From Thermoplasmatota archaeon (GTDB taxonomy: Archaea; Thermoplasmatota; E2; DHVEG-1): a stretch of 64,000 bases of DNA. Location of the stretch: contig JAUXAU010000005.1 of NCBI GenBank assembly GCA_030619765.1, forward strand, positions 1 through 64,000. The letters are read 5' to 3'. This document shows positions 33,136 to 42,514 of this stretch, in pieces. Position numbers and translations under genes: made by a program. A model generated the notes under the pieces. The model was not told the DNA's origin and ran no database searches. It saw only the letters and a program-made list of their open reading frames with translations. Numbering within the stretch: position 1 is the stretch's first letter; each line of letters starts with the position of its first letter.

Positions 33136-34197
33136 TCATACTCCTAAATCATATGGTTCTCGTGCTGGTCGCCAGTCGAAATTACGAATCAATGTTCCTG
33201 GAATATGATATGGGAGAAATTGTAGAAAATTAAATCTGAATCCAATCCAGTCATCCCAATAGTTACCTTCGTTACCTTTATTCCACTGGTTTATACCTTT
33301 ATCATAAGCACTTTGATTATTGTTAAAGAAATTATTATGATAAATTAAATTGATAGAGCTATACCATTTCTGCAGCCATATGCCCCTCCAGCTATTTGAA
33401 ATATTATTCTTAGAAATTGTATTGCAAGTGGAATTATAGATATATATTCCCTGACTGTTGCTTGAGACAGTATTGTTTGAAATTATATTTCTATTGCTGG
33501 AATAAAGTGTTACTATACCCACTCCATTTAGATTTATGACGTTTCCTAAGATGTTATTTTTAATACACTTAGTTACAAATCTTATACCAACAGAGTTATT
33601 GAGGATAATATTCTGTGTGAAGATATTGTTATTAGAATACCATGCTCGTATTCCAGCAACAAGGTTATTCAAGATATTATTATCTGAGATAATATTATTG
33701 TTAGAATAATGTAGACGTAAACCCTCTCCTAAATTATTTGAAATCGTATTACCAGATATGGTGTTGTAATTAGAATCTATCTCAATCCCTGCGTCGGTAA
33801 CTGGAGAAGACAAGCTACAATTTTGTATTGTAAACCCACTAATTGTTACATTATCAGCAGAAATAAAAATGACATCATCTTTTTCTCCACCATCAATAAT
33901 GGTTGTATCTCTATCCTCACCAATAAGATTAATAGACTTGTCAACTACCACATTTTCATAATAAGGCGATGAATCATCATAGACAAACACCGTATCCCCA
34001 TCAAAGGCATCGTCTATTGCATCCTGAATCTTCGTGTAATTTCCTGTTCCATTCCCACCAACATATAAGATATTGTCATCGAAGGACACGGTAGATGACT
34101 GTTCTAATACGTTAATTCCAGTTGAGGGAATAACACTCACACTAACGAACAATAGTACAATAGCAACTACTACTCCCTTCTTGATGAGGTTATTCAC
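33136..34197 (-). CDS. secreted NosD-like right-handed beta-helix protein (second copy)
   Basis: A 353-residue paralogue of 30721 with the same signal peptide (MNNLIKKGVVVAIVLLFVS) and entry motif (NILYVGGNGTGNYTKIQDAIDDAFDGD), followed by regular beta-helix ladders rich in Asn (NTISGNTISNN, NIISDNNILNN, NIFTQNIILNN) and a terminal GNYWDDWIG motif, then DWRPAREPYD. It is the first gene of the minus-strand operon of surface proteins and probably acts outside the cell. Confidence 0.83.
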   Translation of the reverse strand: MNNLIKKGVVVAIVLLFVSVSVIPSTGINVLEQSSTVSFDDNILYVGGNGTGNYTKIQDAIDDAFDGDTVFVYDDSSPYYENVVVDKSINLIGEDRDTTIIDGGEKDDVIFISADNVTISGFTIQNCSLSSPVTDAGIEIDSNYNTISGNTISNNLGEGLRLHYSNNNIISDNNILNNLVAGIRAWYSNNNIFTQNIILNNSVGIRFVTKCIKNNILGNVINLNGVGIVTLYSSNRNIISNNTVSSNSQGIYIYNSTCNTISKNNISNSWRGIWLQKWYSSINLIYHNNFFNNNQSAYDKGINQWNKGNEGNYWDDWIGFRFNFLQFLPYHIPGTLIRNFDWRPAREPYDLGV

Positions 34198-34283
34198 ACT
34201 CTTTCCCCCATTATAACCTATAGTGGTTCTTGTATTTAGTTTTTATCTACTGTTGGTTATATTTGATGCTTGTTCCATAAACA

Positions 34284-34291
34284 TTTATATA
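34284..34291 (+). promoter_or_regulatory. TATA box upstream of the 34331 gene
   Basis: TTTATATA lies about 40 bp before the GTG start at 34331. It predicts a short leader containing the GGGAGGA ribosome binding site. Confidence 0.5.
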
Positions 34292-34330
34292 CCCAAGCAT
34301 CTATAGATATAATTGGGAGGAATAATTAAA

Positions 34331-35806
34331 GTGAAGCATATCATCCCAATACTGGTTATCCTGTTGCTGTTATCATCTGGTTTTGTAGGTGTGTCAAATA
34401 CGGCAGATGAGGTAACTGTTTTAGAAGACCCTCCAGGCATTGTATGGAGTAAAACATATGGCGGAGTTGATGGTGATTATGCCATGTCTGTTCAGCAGAC
34501 TAAAGATGGTGGGTATATCGTTGGAGGATATACCGCATCATATGGTGCAGGTGATTTAGATGCATGGTTGATTAAGACAGATAGTGAGGGAAATGAATTA
34601 TGGAGTAAAACCTATGGGGGAGAATTTGCAGATGGTGCACTTTGTGTAATCGAGACAAATGATGGTGGCTATGCAATTGCGGGCTATGCAGAGTATTCTC
34701 AAGGTAATTTTGAATTATGGATTATAAAAACTTATGAAAATGGGACGGAGGTATGGAGTAAAAGATATAGAAAGGGAAATAGGGTTTTTGGAAATTGCAT
34801 AATCGAAACTGAATATGGATATGTAGTTGTGGCAAAAGCGAGTGGTGATGTGTGGCTTGTGGGAACCGATGAAAATGGGGAGATGGTCTGGAATAACACT
34901 TTTGGAGGAGCGGGAGGCGATACAGGAGATGCAGTGATCCAAGACGATTATGGGGACTATGTAATTGTAGGAACAACGTATTCTTTTGGTGAAGGTGATC
35001 CCGACATATGGCTCATAAAAACAAATGAAACTGGAGAGGAGCTTTGGAATAAAACTTTTGGCGGAGCGGGACACGATACAGGGGGAGATATTATCCAAAC
35101 ATATGATGGTGGATTTGCTATTACTGGTAGCCTTACCCCATATACTGGGGGGTGGAGAGATGTTTGTCTCATTAAAACTGACAAATATGGAAATGAAACC
35201 TGGACAAATCTATATGGAGGAGACGACTTGGATTATGGAAAATCTCTCATACAAACTATAGATGGGGATTATCTCATAGCGGGAATAACACATTCCTATG
35301 GACCCAAAGGTTTTAACGCTTGGATGATAAAAGCCGATGAAAATGGAAGCGAACTATGGAATGTGAGCCTTGGTGGCTGGAGTGACGACCATGGAAATTC
35401 TGTTACACAATCAAATGATGGAGGGTTTATAATCGCTGGAAAATATAGAAGGTTTGGTAGTTTCGATGATGCTTGGTTAATAAAAATCGGGCACAGACCT
35501 ATTGTGACAATTGATAAACCAATAAATGGGCTTTATTTCATGGATTTTTTGATTAGGCCTTATTTATTTCGAAGTCCTTTGATAATTGGGTCTATTAACG
35601 TAGAAGTTGATGCATCTGATAGTAAATACGATATTGACAGGGTGGAGTTCTACATCGATGATGAATTTCAAGCAAATGATTCTACAGACCCCTATAGCTG
35701 GAAATGGAATATGATGTCATTTTCCAGGCATACATTAAAAGTCACTGCGTTTAACACAAATGAAACCAGTGCCAGTGATGAAATGACGGTGTGGAAGTTC
35801 TTGTGA
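34331..35806 (+). CDS. secreted WSKTYGG-repeat (beta-propeller-like) surface protein with Ig-like end
   Basis: A protein of about 491 residues. GTG 34331 follows GGGAGGA by 10 bases; the frame extends to 34313, but that would place the ribosome binding site inside the gene. The signal peptide is VKHIIPILVILLLLSSG. About seven repeats of some 50 residues follow, each with WSKTYGG/WNKTFGGAG, DGGYIVGGYT and DAWLIKTDENG, as in archaeal beta-propeller-type extracellular proteins. The last 100 residues (IDRVEFYIDDEFQANDSTDPYSW) form an Ig-like domain. It probably binds surfaces or partners. Confidence 0.8.
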   Translation: MKHIIPILVILLLLSSGFVGVSNTADEVTVLEDPPGIVWSKTYGGVDGDYAMSVQQTKDGGYIVGGYTASYGAGDLDAWLIKTDSEGNELWSKTYGGEFADGALCVIETNDGGYAIAGYAEYSQGNFELWIIKTYENGTEVWSKRYRKGNRVFGNCIIETEYGYVVVAKASGDVWLVGTDENGEMVWNNTFGGAGGDTGDAVIQDDYGDYVIVGTTYSFGEGDPDIWLIKTNETGEELWNKTFGGAGHDTGGDIIQTYDGGFAITGSLTPYTGGWRDVCLIKTDKYGNETWTNLYGGDDLDYGKSLIQTIDGDYLIAGITHSYGPKGFNAWMIKADENGSELWNVSLGGWSDDHGNSVTQSNDGGFIIAGKYRRFGSFDDAWLIKIGHRPIVTIDKPINGLYFMDFLIRPYLFRSPLIIGSINVEVDASDSKYDIDRVEFYIDDEFQANDSTDPYSWKWNMMSFSRHTLKVTAFNTNETSASDEMTVWKFL

Positions 35807-36360
35807 TTCTTGGAGAGGTTTCCATTGTTGCAGAAGATACTGGATGTTTTGAGGTTGAATATTGGATAAAGAAGTTGGTATAAAACTACGGATTGAATCA
35901 AATGAACTGTAGAAAGTGTAATAAGAAATTATCCCCAGATGAAGAACAGAACAGAATCTGTTTTGAATGTTTGTATGATGCAAAAGATAACCATACTAAT
36001 ATTATTGATGCCTGAGCCGTTCTAAATATTTTCAGCGTAACGTTTACAAATGTATGCACAACTAAGTTACTATGGGAGAATAGATGCTTTTAGATACCTT
36101 AACGCAATCGAGGATTTCACGGTTTCAACAGAGGGTGTATAACGGTATAGCTGTTAGTATGTGTATTGCTTAACGGAATATAGGCTATTGGTGGAGGGTA
36201 TAGTGATGTTTTTAGATTGTAACAAATACGGGCTTGTAACATTAAGTAACGGATTATGTAACACTAAACATATATCAGATGAAACAATACTGAGTATTAC
36301 TCAATAGTATAAACTCATTGATAATTTATTATTAGATTCTAATCAATCATAAGGGGATTA
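35807..36360. other. mostly non-coding 554-bp stretch in the element
   Basis: It holds one supportable small reading frame (35902-36015, listed separately). The rest is AT-rich with short repeated phrases (TAACGGA, AACATTAAG) and no gene or array I can identify. It may contain the element's replication or promoter region. Confidence 0.35.
35902..36015 (+). CDS. 37-residue zinc-knuckle peptide
   Basis: ATG 35902 opens MNCRKCNKKLSPDEEQN, followed by RICFECLYDAKDNH and a short tail. Two CxxC pairs 16 residues apart make a minimal zinc knuckle, a type abundant in archaeal elements. No strong ribosome binding site is visible, so confidence is modest. Confidence 0.5.
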   Translation: MNCRKCNKKLSPDEEQNRICFECLYDAKDNHTNIIDA

Positions 36361-36363
36361 ATG

Positions 36364-37179
36364 ATGCCAATTAATGATGCTGAATACAATTCCTTAATTG
36401 GACGATTAAGGGCATATACAGAAGATTTAGAAGTAACTTATACTGCACCAAGTCAAAGAAATACTAAACTAGGAAATATTGGTGAGAAATTTGTAGGATA
36501 CTGTATTTGTCATAGCCTATGGAAGTTAGGTTATCCAATACATTTTGGTGGCTTACCTCACTCATATCATTTGTTATCTAAATTTGGTGCAGATGATGTA
36601 GGCCGGGGTGGTGTTGATTTTAAATTAATCATATCGAACTTAGATGAAGAAAGTTATGGGCTTTTAATTGAATCAAAGAATTGGAATCACTATTCAATAT
36701 CAAACACAGAATTTAATGGACAAATCCGTAATAGATTTACTAGACTAGATGATAATAATGAATATCAATGGATAGTAACAATGAACACCAGAAACATAGA
36801 TAATATTAGGACAAGATGTGAAGATAATAATATTCATATATTACCGATGAGGGACCAGATTACACCAGAAAATATCTCATTAGATAATATTATGAGACCG
36901 TTGTTTAGTGATTTCATAGATGAATTTACTACCCTAATTATGACTTTAGCTCCAGAACAGTCATATCCAGAGATTGCTGTTGAAGATTTTGGAGAAGATA
37001 GAACAGGTTTAATCATTCAAGATTTATTGTTGGGTGTACCATATCCAATAATAGAACAAAGATATACTCGCTCCAGAGCATATATCTCTGGATTGGCATC
37101 ATACATTAGGAGTTGGAATATCCCATTACCAGATAGGAGAAGGAGGGATTGGCGAAGGATATGGGAGTTGCAGGAGTAG
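36364..37179 (+). CDS. PD-(D/E)XK nuclease-like protein
   Basis: A 271-residue protein with GRGGVDFKLII followed by LLIESKNWNHY, that is D and ExK motifs of the restriction-endonuclease/Holliday-resolvase fold. The wording resembles the C-terminal domain of the ATPase fusion at 26143 (GGGDIILEF, VEVEIKNWN), so the two nuclease-like domains in this element may be related. The C-terminal part (QDLLLGVPYPIIEQRYTRSRAYISGLASY) looks like a helix-turn-helix. AGGGGATT precedes ATG 36364. It may act in element maintenance or defence. The 240 bp after it hold nothing obvious. Confidence 0.7.
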   Translation: MPINDAEYNSLIGRLRAYTEDLEVTYTAPSQRNTKLGNIGEKFVGYCICHSLWKLGYPIHFGGLPHSYHLLSKFGADDVGRGGVDFKLIISNLDEESYGLLIESKNWNHYSISNTEFNGQIRNRFTRLDDNNEYQWIVTMNTRNIDNIRTRCEDNNIHILPMRDQITPENISLDNIMRPLFSDFIDEFTTLIMTLAPEQSYPEIAVEDFGEDRTGLIIQDLLLGVPYPIIEQRYTRSRAYISGLASYIRSWNIPLPDRRRRDWRRIWELQE

Positions 37180-37423
37180 GTGGTTTGGAGCTAGGTAGTG
37201 TATATAGAGTAAAGAGAATTGAATTAGTAGTGATGGATGCTATACTAAATAGTGTTAAGGAGTGATACTTTACCTCAACTTTGAGCATCTATCTTATGAA
37301 ATATGGTACAAGATTCGTATGCAATTAAGTTACCTATTTGGTAGTTGTTTTAATTAATGCTGAGGTATGCCTATAGTCTGGTAGCAAATAGATTTATATA
37401 TACTATATTCATACTGAGTATTC

Positions 37424-37662
37424 ATGTCAAAGATTAGGACTTGTATTACAATAGAGGAAGAAGTCTTTAATAAAGCAAAGGCTAAGGGTATCAACATAAG
37501 CTCCTTTGTAGATATAGAGCTAAGGAGATTTCTTGCTCTAACAGAAGGAAAACATATCGATTATGGTTCACAATCTGAATACCAAGGTAATGAGAAAGAT
37601 AACATAGACGAAGATGAGTGGGCCCGCCGAGATTTGAACTCGGGTTACCAGCACCCCAAGCT
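37424..37662 (+). CDS. int: SSV-type integrase, N-terminal part (split by integration)
   Basis: It encodes MSKIRTCITIEEEVFNKAK, then INISSFVDIELRRFLAL, which is a ribbon-helix-helix-like N-terminal DNA-binding part, an acidic linker (NEKDNIDEDE), and the att-encoded WARRDLNSGYQHPKL. Beyond 37662 the frame runs into the rest of the tRNA gene and stops by 37699. Joined to 24533 onward in the circular form it makes the complete integrase. Confidence 0.88.
37617..37662 (+). mobile_element. right attachment site (attR) within tRNA-Pro
   Basis: The 46-bp exact copy of 24487-24532. It lies inside the intact tRNA-Pro gene at its 3' half. The distance between copies is 13,130 bp, which is the expected size of the excised circle. 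Confidence 0.93.
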
Positions 37663-37691
37663 GGAAGGATGCCAAGCTACCCCACGGGCCC
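37619..37691 (-). tRNA. tRNA-Pro (GGG)
   Basis: Reads on the minus strand from 37691 to 37619, 73 bases without CCA. The acceptor stem GGGCCCG/CGGGCCC is perfect with discriminator A; the anticodon stem CCAGC/GCTGG holds the loop TTGGGGT with anticodon GGG; the T arm has GTTCAAATC. No intron. Its 3' half is the integration target of the adjoining element. Confidence 0.95.
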
Positions 37692-37764
37692 AGAGATAGG
37701 CCTATACATCTAATTTTTATTGAAAAACTTATTTGTAGATTTTGGAAAGATTTAATATTGTATT

Positions 37765-38094
37765 TTGGATGAGTTTTCATTCATGGATGCAACCGATCTA
37801 TTAGGTTTGACGGCAGGAGCCATAACATCTTTAGGTTTCATGCCCCAATTGATTCGAGGTTATAGAACCAAGAAACTTGATGATATATCGTATTATATGC
37901 CATTGACATTAGCATTTGGTATGTCGTTGTGGTTGCTCTATGGCATTGTTGTAGAAAAATTACCCATAATTGTTGCAAATGGTTTTGGAATCAGCTGCTG
38001 TTTCATTCTCATAATTATGAAAAGGATGTACTCTCCTGCAGATTCTATGGTACCAGATACAAATGGAGAAGAATCGTCTCGGGAGGAAAAATGA
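37765..38094 (+). CDS. SemiSWEET-type sugar transporter / PQ-loop protein
   Basis: A 109-residue membrane protein with three helices. The MtN3 signature is visible: GLTAGAITSLGFMPQLIRGYRTKKLDDISYYM, followed by LWLLYGIVVEKLPIIVANGFGI. As a three-helix SemiSWEET it would act as a dimer to move small sugars; other PQ-loop roles are possible. Its stop overlaps the UbiA start (ATGA), so the two are coupled. Confidence 0.85.
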   Translation: MDEFSFMDATDLLGLTAGAITSLGFMPQLIRGYRTKKLDDISYYMPLTLAFGMSLWLLYGIVVEKLPIIVANGFGISCCFILIIMKRMYSPADSMVPDTNGEESSREEK

Positions 38095-39086
38095 AAGAAA
38101 ACCTTCCAAAAGGACCATTTAGTTTCCTTTTTTCTTGGCGACCTTTTCCAATTTATGAATTGGTAAGTTATGTACTAATGTTTGCTAGTGTACCAATGTT
38201 GGCGTATGGATTACATACATATGATTGGGAGATTATAAAAACAATTATTTTAACGATATTAGCTCTCTACTCTGGTTTCCTTGCAGCACTTATATGGAAT
38301 GATATTACAGATATTGATATCGATGCTGTTGTTCATCCAGATCGGCCACTACCTGGAGGTAGGGTAAGCTCAAAAAAATTCTTTATGGTAGCACTGATAT
38401 TCTCGGCTATAACATTTACGTTTTCAATTCTCGTTAGCATATGGTGTTTCATATTAGTTGGAGCAGCAGCCTTATTTGTAACATTTCATAATAAATACCT
38501 GAAAAAAATTGTAAAGATTCCTGCATACTCTGAAATCTTCACTCCCTTACAGTGGGTTGTCGTTGCGATATTTGGATTCCTTGCGATATGGACTGTACTC
38601 CCACAAACTGCAGATTTTATTTTCACACTGCCGCTATTTGGAACTATTTCAACAAGTGGTTCAGAGATTCAAAATATGATCCTTCTTGTTCTTTTTACAT
38701 ACTTAGCAGATAACGCTCATGATTTACCAGAAGGAATACATGATGTAGAAGGAGACCGTAAACTAGGAGTAAAAACATACGCTACCTCTTTTGGAGAAAA
38801 AACTGCAGCAAAAATCTCCTTCTCCATGTTTGTACTTTCAGGTGTATTGGGTGTATTATTATACATAAGAACACTACTTTCTCCAATATTCTTGGTACTG
38901 TTTCTAATAGTATGGATACTCACGCTCCGTTGGTATTATAAACTCTTAAAATTGGAAAAGAAAAATAGGGCGGAGTTGGGAAAAATTGTTGGGAGAAAAG
39001 GCTACAACTATCTTCTTATGGTATATAATTTAGTATTTTTAGATGTAATATTACAAGTTATTAACTATCACTTTAACATAGTTTGA
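38091..39086 (+). CDS. UbiA-superfamily prenyltransferase
   Basis: A 331-residue polytopic membrane protein. The first Asp motif is NDITDIDIDAVVHPDRPLPGGR, and the second, Mg-binding one is DNAHDLPEGIHDVEGDRKLG. The family attaches polyprenyl chains to aromatic rings or glycerol phosphates inside the membrane. ATG 38091 is used; the frame is open upstream inside the SemiSWEET gene, but that overlap is out of frame with that protein. A paralogue is at 40495. One of the two could be the geranylgeranylglyceryl phosphate transferase of ether-lipid synthesis; the other may serve a quinone or related compound. I cannot tell which. Confidence 0.85.
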   Translation: MKENLPKGPFSFLFSWRPFPIYELVSYVLMFASVPMLAYGLHTYDWEIIKTIILTILALYSGFLAALIWNDITDIDIDAVVHPDRPLPGGRVSSKKFFMVALIFSAITFTFSILVSIWCFILVGAAALFVTFHNKYLKKIVKIPAYSEIFTPLQWVVVAIFGFLAIWTVLPQTADFIFTLPLFGTISTSGSEIQNMILLVLFTYLADNAHDLPEGIHDVEGDRKLGVKTYATSFGEKTAAKISFSMFVLSGVLGVLLYIRTLLSPIFLVLFLIVWILTLRWYYKLLKLEKKNRAELGKIVGRKGYNYLLMVYNLVFLDVILQVINYHFNIV

Positions 39087-39303
39087 ATTTTTAAAATGCG
39101 CCTGCACTATTTCAAGAGTATCTATTATGAGCATTCCATTTTTTTATATCTTCTCAGATTATGTAAAAATACAGGATATAATGCAATCATATCAGTTATA
39201 ATTAGAGGAAATTATTAAAAAATGTTTTGTCTAGAGAACCTGTGATAAAGGAATTAATCCAGCAATTTATTTTATACTAAAAAATCCTAAGGGAAAAATG
39301 TCT

Positions 39304-40224
39304 TTATTGTTTCAATAATTTTACCATTAATGCCATTTGTGTCCACATGCGATTTTCAGCCTCATCAATAATCACAGATTGGTTTCCATGAGCCAATTCT
39401 TTTGTAACTTCCTCTCCATAGTATATGGGCATACAATGCATGAAAATAGCATCTTTCTTGGCTTTATTCATAATATCTTGTGTTATTGTATATTCTTTTA
39501 AATCAGCCATTATTTGTTGTCTTTCTTTTTCATACCAGAGCGATACCCATGTGTCCGTAGCTATTATGTCAGCGTTTTTGACGGCATCAATATCATCTGT
39601 TATAGTTACTTGTAGGTTTTTCTTTTCAGCTATCTTATTTGCCTGGTCAACGAAGTATTTTGATGGCCAATGTTTCTTGTGCGAAATAACGGTTACATTC
39701 ATTCCGACAAGCGTACATCCTAAGAGGTAGGAATGCGTTAGGTTGTCGTCTCCATCTCCAATAAAAACAAAATTCAGCCCATGTAATCGTCCTTTCATTT
39801 CTTTAATAGTCATCAGATCAGCTAGTATCTGGCAGGGGTGTTCATCCATATCTAGCCCGTTTATTATAGGTACAGTAGCATATTTGGCAAATTCATGTAA
39901 ATCTTCTTTTTTTAAAGGTCTATACATTATGATGTTGACGTATCTTGATAATACCAAAGCAATATCTTCAACGGATTCTCTCTCACCTATTTTGATATCG
40001 TCTTTGTTCAGAAATACTGCATGACCGCCCAATAGGGTCGTACCTACTTCAAAAGAAGCTCTGGTTCGTGTCGACGCTCTTTCGAATATCATAGCAAGTA
40101 TTTTGCCCTTCAAATATTGAAACGTTTGACCATTTGTAGCATCTTGTTTTAATTTGATTCCTAGATCAATGATGTCTTCTATGTCATCTTTGACATCTAA
40201 TATGGAGAGCACATTTTTTTTCAT
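39304..40224 (-). CDS. argF: ornithine carbamoyltransferase
   Basis: It transfers the carbamoyl group of carbamoyl phosphate to ornithine, giving citrulline in arginine synthesis. The motifs are FERASTRTRASFEVG (carbamoyl-phosphate site), FLNKDDIKIGERESVED, the HPCQILADLMT box, FIGDGDDNLTHSYL in place of the usual N-containing loop, and MHCMPIYYGEEV (family HCLP). At 306 residues it has normal length. It is a single gene, opposite in direction to its neighbours, so its promoter is in the 270-bp gap before 40495. Confidence 0.93.
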   Translation of the reverse strand: MKKNVLSILDVKDDIEDIIDLGIKLKQDATNGQTFQYLKGKILAMIFERASTRTRASFEVGTTLLGGHAVFLNKDDIKIGERESVEDIALVLSRYVNIIMYRPLKKEDLHEFAKYATVPIINGLDMDEHPCQILADLMTIKEMKGRLHGLNFVFIGDGDDNLTHSYLLGCTLVGMNVTVISHKKHWPSKYFVDQANKIAEKKNLQVTITDDIDAVKNADIIATDTWVSLWYEKERQQIMADLKEYTITQDIMNKAKKDAIFMHCMPIYYGEEVTKELAHGNQSVIIDEAENRMWTQMALMVKLLKQ

Positions 40225-40494
40225 AGACCCTGACAGGTGAAAAGCCCCTACTGTATTAAAATCTTTAGTATTCCCTTCTGTTCAACTACATTGGACTATT
40301 AAATATTTTTAGAGATTTATAACCGACAAATCCATTGTGATACAGATCCCAATAAGAAAAAGATATGAAATCACAGAAAATATCTGATATCTAAAAATTA
40401 GAATTTCGAATACTTTCGCTCAAAGAATAGGCTCGTACCGACGATAATAAAAACTTTAAATCCCATAAACTTACTCATCGATGTCCTAATAAAG

Positions 40495-41499
40495 GTGTCA
40501 ACATTGAAAGCAATTTCAAAATCAAATTTTACTATTAAAGATAAACTTTTTGCTCATTTGGAGACATGGAGACCATATACTGTATTATGGTGTGGACTTG
40601 TCAGTTTAGCAGGATCATGCATTGCCTTTGGTAATCTTCCTCCTTTAAAAATTGCAATTCTTGCTTTATTTGTACCTATGATGGGTTGGACGGCAGGACT
40701 ATATCTTGCAGATTTTATAGATAGAAAACTAGATGCTATACAGAAACCACATAGGCCTATTCCCTCGGGTAGAATTAAACCAATGGAAGCACTTGCAATA
40801 GGTGGTATATTTGCAATAACCGGATTTATCCTATCGTTTCTACTTAGTCTAAACAATATCATACTGGTATTTATAGTGGCACTACTCGTGCTTTTTTATG
40901 CAAAAATTTCAAAATCCCGAGGGATAATAGGAAACTTAAATAGAGGAATAGTTACAGTTGCTGCATATTTTTTTGGAGTGTTCTCTATAAACCAATCTAT
41001 CCAATCAATTCCCATCTACATCTGGCTACTAGCAATTGTATTCCTGTTTCATGATACCAACAGCAATCTTGTTGGTGCGATAAGAGATCGTGAGGGGGAT
41101 AAAAAAGGAGGTTACATAACTATACCTGTAAAATATGGTATAAAAAAATCCATATTCATTTCACTAGCTTTAACTATTGTTTGGTTTTTCCTTGCACTGT
41201 TCTTACCTTATTATTTTGAATTTTTAAAAATCGAATTTTATCTAGTAATGATAATCGACGTTTTAATTTTAATTTCTCTCTATGTTTACTTATTTAAGTC
41301 AATAACAAAATATTCAAGAGAAAAAGCCTTAAAATTTCATGAATTCTTTGTAATAGAACGTATAACTCTAGCATCAGCTTTCATATTTGGTATTGTAAAT
41401 ATCTACATTGCAGTGATTATTTACCTTTACGCACTTCTAGCTACCGGCGTTTCCCAATATTTACTTAGAAAAAGATATGAATTCAAGGAGATTCCATGA
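40495..41499 (+). CDS. UbiA-superfamily prenyltransferase (second copy)
   Basis: A 334-residue polytopic membrane protein. Its first Asp motif is LADFIDRKLDAIQKPHRPIPSGR and its second, HDTNSNLVGAIRDREGDKKG, has the DxxxD pattern. The latter also has the phrase IPVKYGIKKS typical of UbiA proteins of the archaeal DGGGP-synthase and quinone groups. The GTG start at 40495 is preferred, since an AAAGG site lies near. It leads an operon with the epimerase at 41496 (4-bp overlap), pointing to a prenylated product further modified by that enzyme. Confidence 0.82.
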   Translation: MSTLKAISKSNFTIKDKLFAHLETWRPYTVLWCGLVSLAGSCIAFGNLPPLKIAILALFVPMMGWTAGLYLADFIDRKLDAIQKPHRPIPSGRIKPMEALAIGGIFAITGFILSFLLSLNNIILVFIVALLVLFYAKISKSRGIIGNLNRGIVTVAAYFFGVFSINQSIQSIPIYIWLLAIVFLFHDTNSNLVGAIRDREGDKKGGYITIPVKYGIKKSIFISLALTIVWFFLALFLPYYFEFLKIEFYLVMIIDVLILISLYVYLFKSITKYSREKALKFHEFFVIERITLASAFIFGIVNIYIAVIIYLYALLATGVSQYLLRKRYEFKEIP

Positions 41500-42443
41500 T
41501 GAAATGTCTTGTTACTGGTGCAGTGGGTTTTATTGGAGGTGCATTAGTAAAAAGACTGGTTAAAGAGGGATATGAAGTAATAGGACTAATTCATAAAGCT
41601 AAACCGAAAAATTACGAAAAAAATTCAGAATATGTAGAAGGTGATATAACAGAAATTGATTTCATAAAGCCTTTTGTTAAGAATGCTGATTTTGTTTTTC
41701 ACTGTGCTGCGATGGTAAAGGACTACGGCCCTAAGGAGATTTTTTATAAAGTAAATCTTGAAGGCACAAAAAACCTTGTTAAAGCGTCTGAAGAATTTGG
41801 AATTAAAAAATTCATTTTTCTGAGTCATATCAGACATAAATCTGAAAAAAGTGTTAGTTACTATAGTGAAACAAAAAAATTAGCTGAGCAATACCTTATA
41901 GAAAAATATCGACAGGATGGTTTTCCTGCGATCATAATTCGCCCAGGAAATGTATACGGCCCGGGGGCAACAACGTGGGTTTTAAGACCTCTTAAATCTA
42001 TTCAAAAAAACCGGATCTCCTTAGTAGATCATGGAAATGGTATTTTCCTGCATACCTATATTGACAATCTATTAGATGCAATAATTGCTGCATTAAATGA
42101 GCCAAAAGCTTTAGGTGAAACAATAGATATTACTGATGGGGACAATAATACCACCTGGCGTGAATACTTTAACACTATTGCAAAAATAGCTGGTAAACCC
42201 CCCATTAAAAGGAACATGTCTAAGAAAAATGCGTTATTTGTTGGTAAGTTGATGATGTTTTCAAATAAAGTATTTAAAATTAAGCCATGGGTTACACCGA
42301 TGGCAGTAAGGGTTCTTACTAATCAGAATAAAGTTTCAATTCAAAAAGCAAAATCTGTTTTGGGTTATATGCCCAAGATAGATTATCACGGAGGAATGGA
42401 ACAAATTGAAAAATGGCTTAAAAATGAGGGCTATATCCCTTGA
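41496..42443 (+). CDS. NAD-dependent epimerase/dehydratase (extended SDR)
   Basis: A 315-residue extended short-chain dehydrogenase. The nucleotide motif is GAVGFIGG (GxxGxxG), followed by FHCAAMV, the catalytic YSETK and the RPGNVYGPG loop. These enzymes act on nucleotide sugars or on prenyl/sterol-type alcohols (3-beta-hydroxysteroid dehydrogenase-like). Its first codons overlap the UbiA stop, so it probably works on the UbiA product. I cannot name the substrate. Confidence 0.85.
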   Translation: MMKCLVTGAVGFIGGALVKRLVKEGYEVIGLIHKAKPKNYEKNSEYVEGDITEIDFIKPFVKNADFVFHCAAMVKDYGPKEIFYKVNLEGTKNLVKASEEFGIKKFIFLSHIRHKSEKSVSYYSETKKLAEQYLIEKYRQDGFPAIIIRPGNVYGPGATTWVLRPLKSIQKNRISLVDHGNGIFLHTYIDNLLDAIIAALNEPKALGETIDITDGDNNTTWREYFNTIAKIAGKPPIKRNMSKKNALFVGKLMMFSNKVFKIKPWVTPMAVRVLTNQNKVSIQKAKSVLGYMPKIDYHGGMEQIEKWLKNEGYIP

Positions 42444-42514
42444 TTAAAAACCTCTAAACTTGCTTTTTGGTTTGAGAATAATCCTGATATCAAGATGACG
42501 GTAATGCTATACAT

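Noticed and set aside
34715-35184. Overlapping minus-strand frames within the repeat-rich surface protein gene at 34331
   Set aside because: Shadows caused by regular WSKTYGG-type repeats; they have no start signals and a non-protein-like composition.
37929-38090. N-terminal extension of the first UbiA protein
   Set aside because: It overlaps the SemiSWEET gene in another frame; the ATGA overlap at 38091 is a typical coupled start and gives normal family length.
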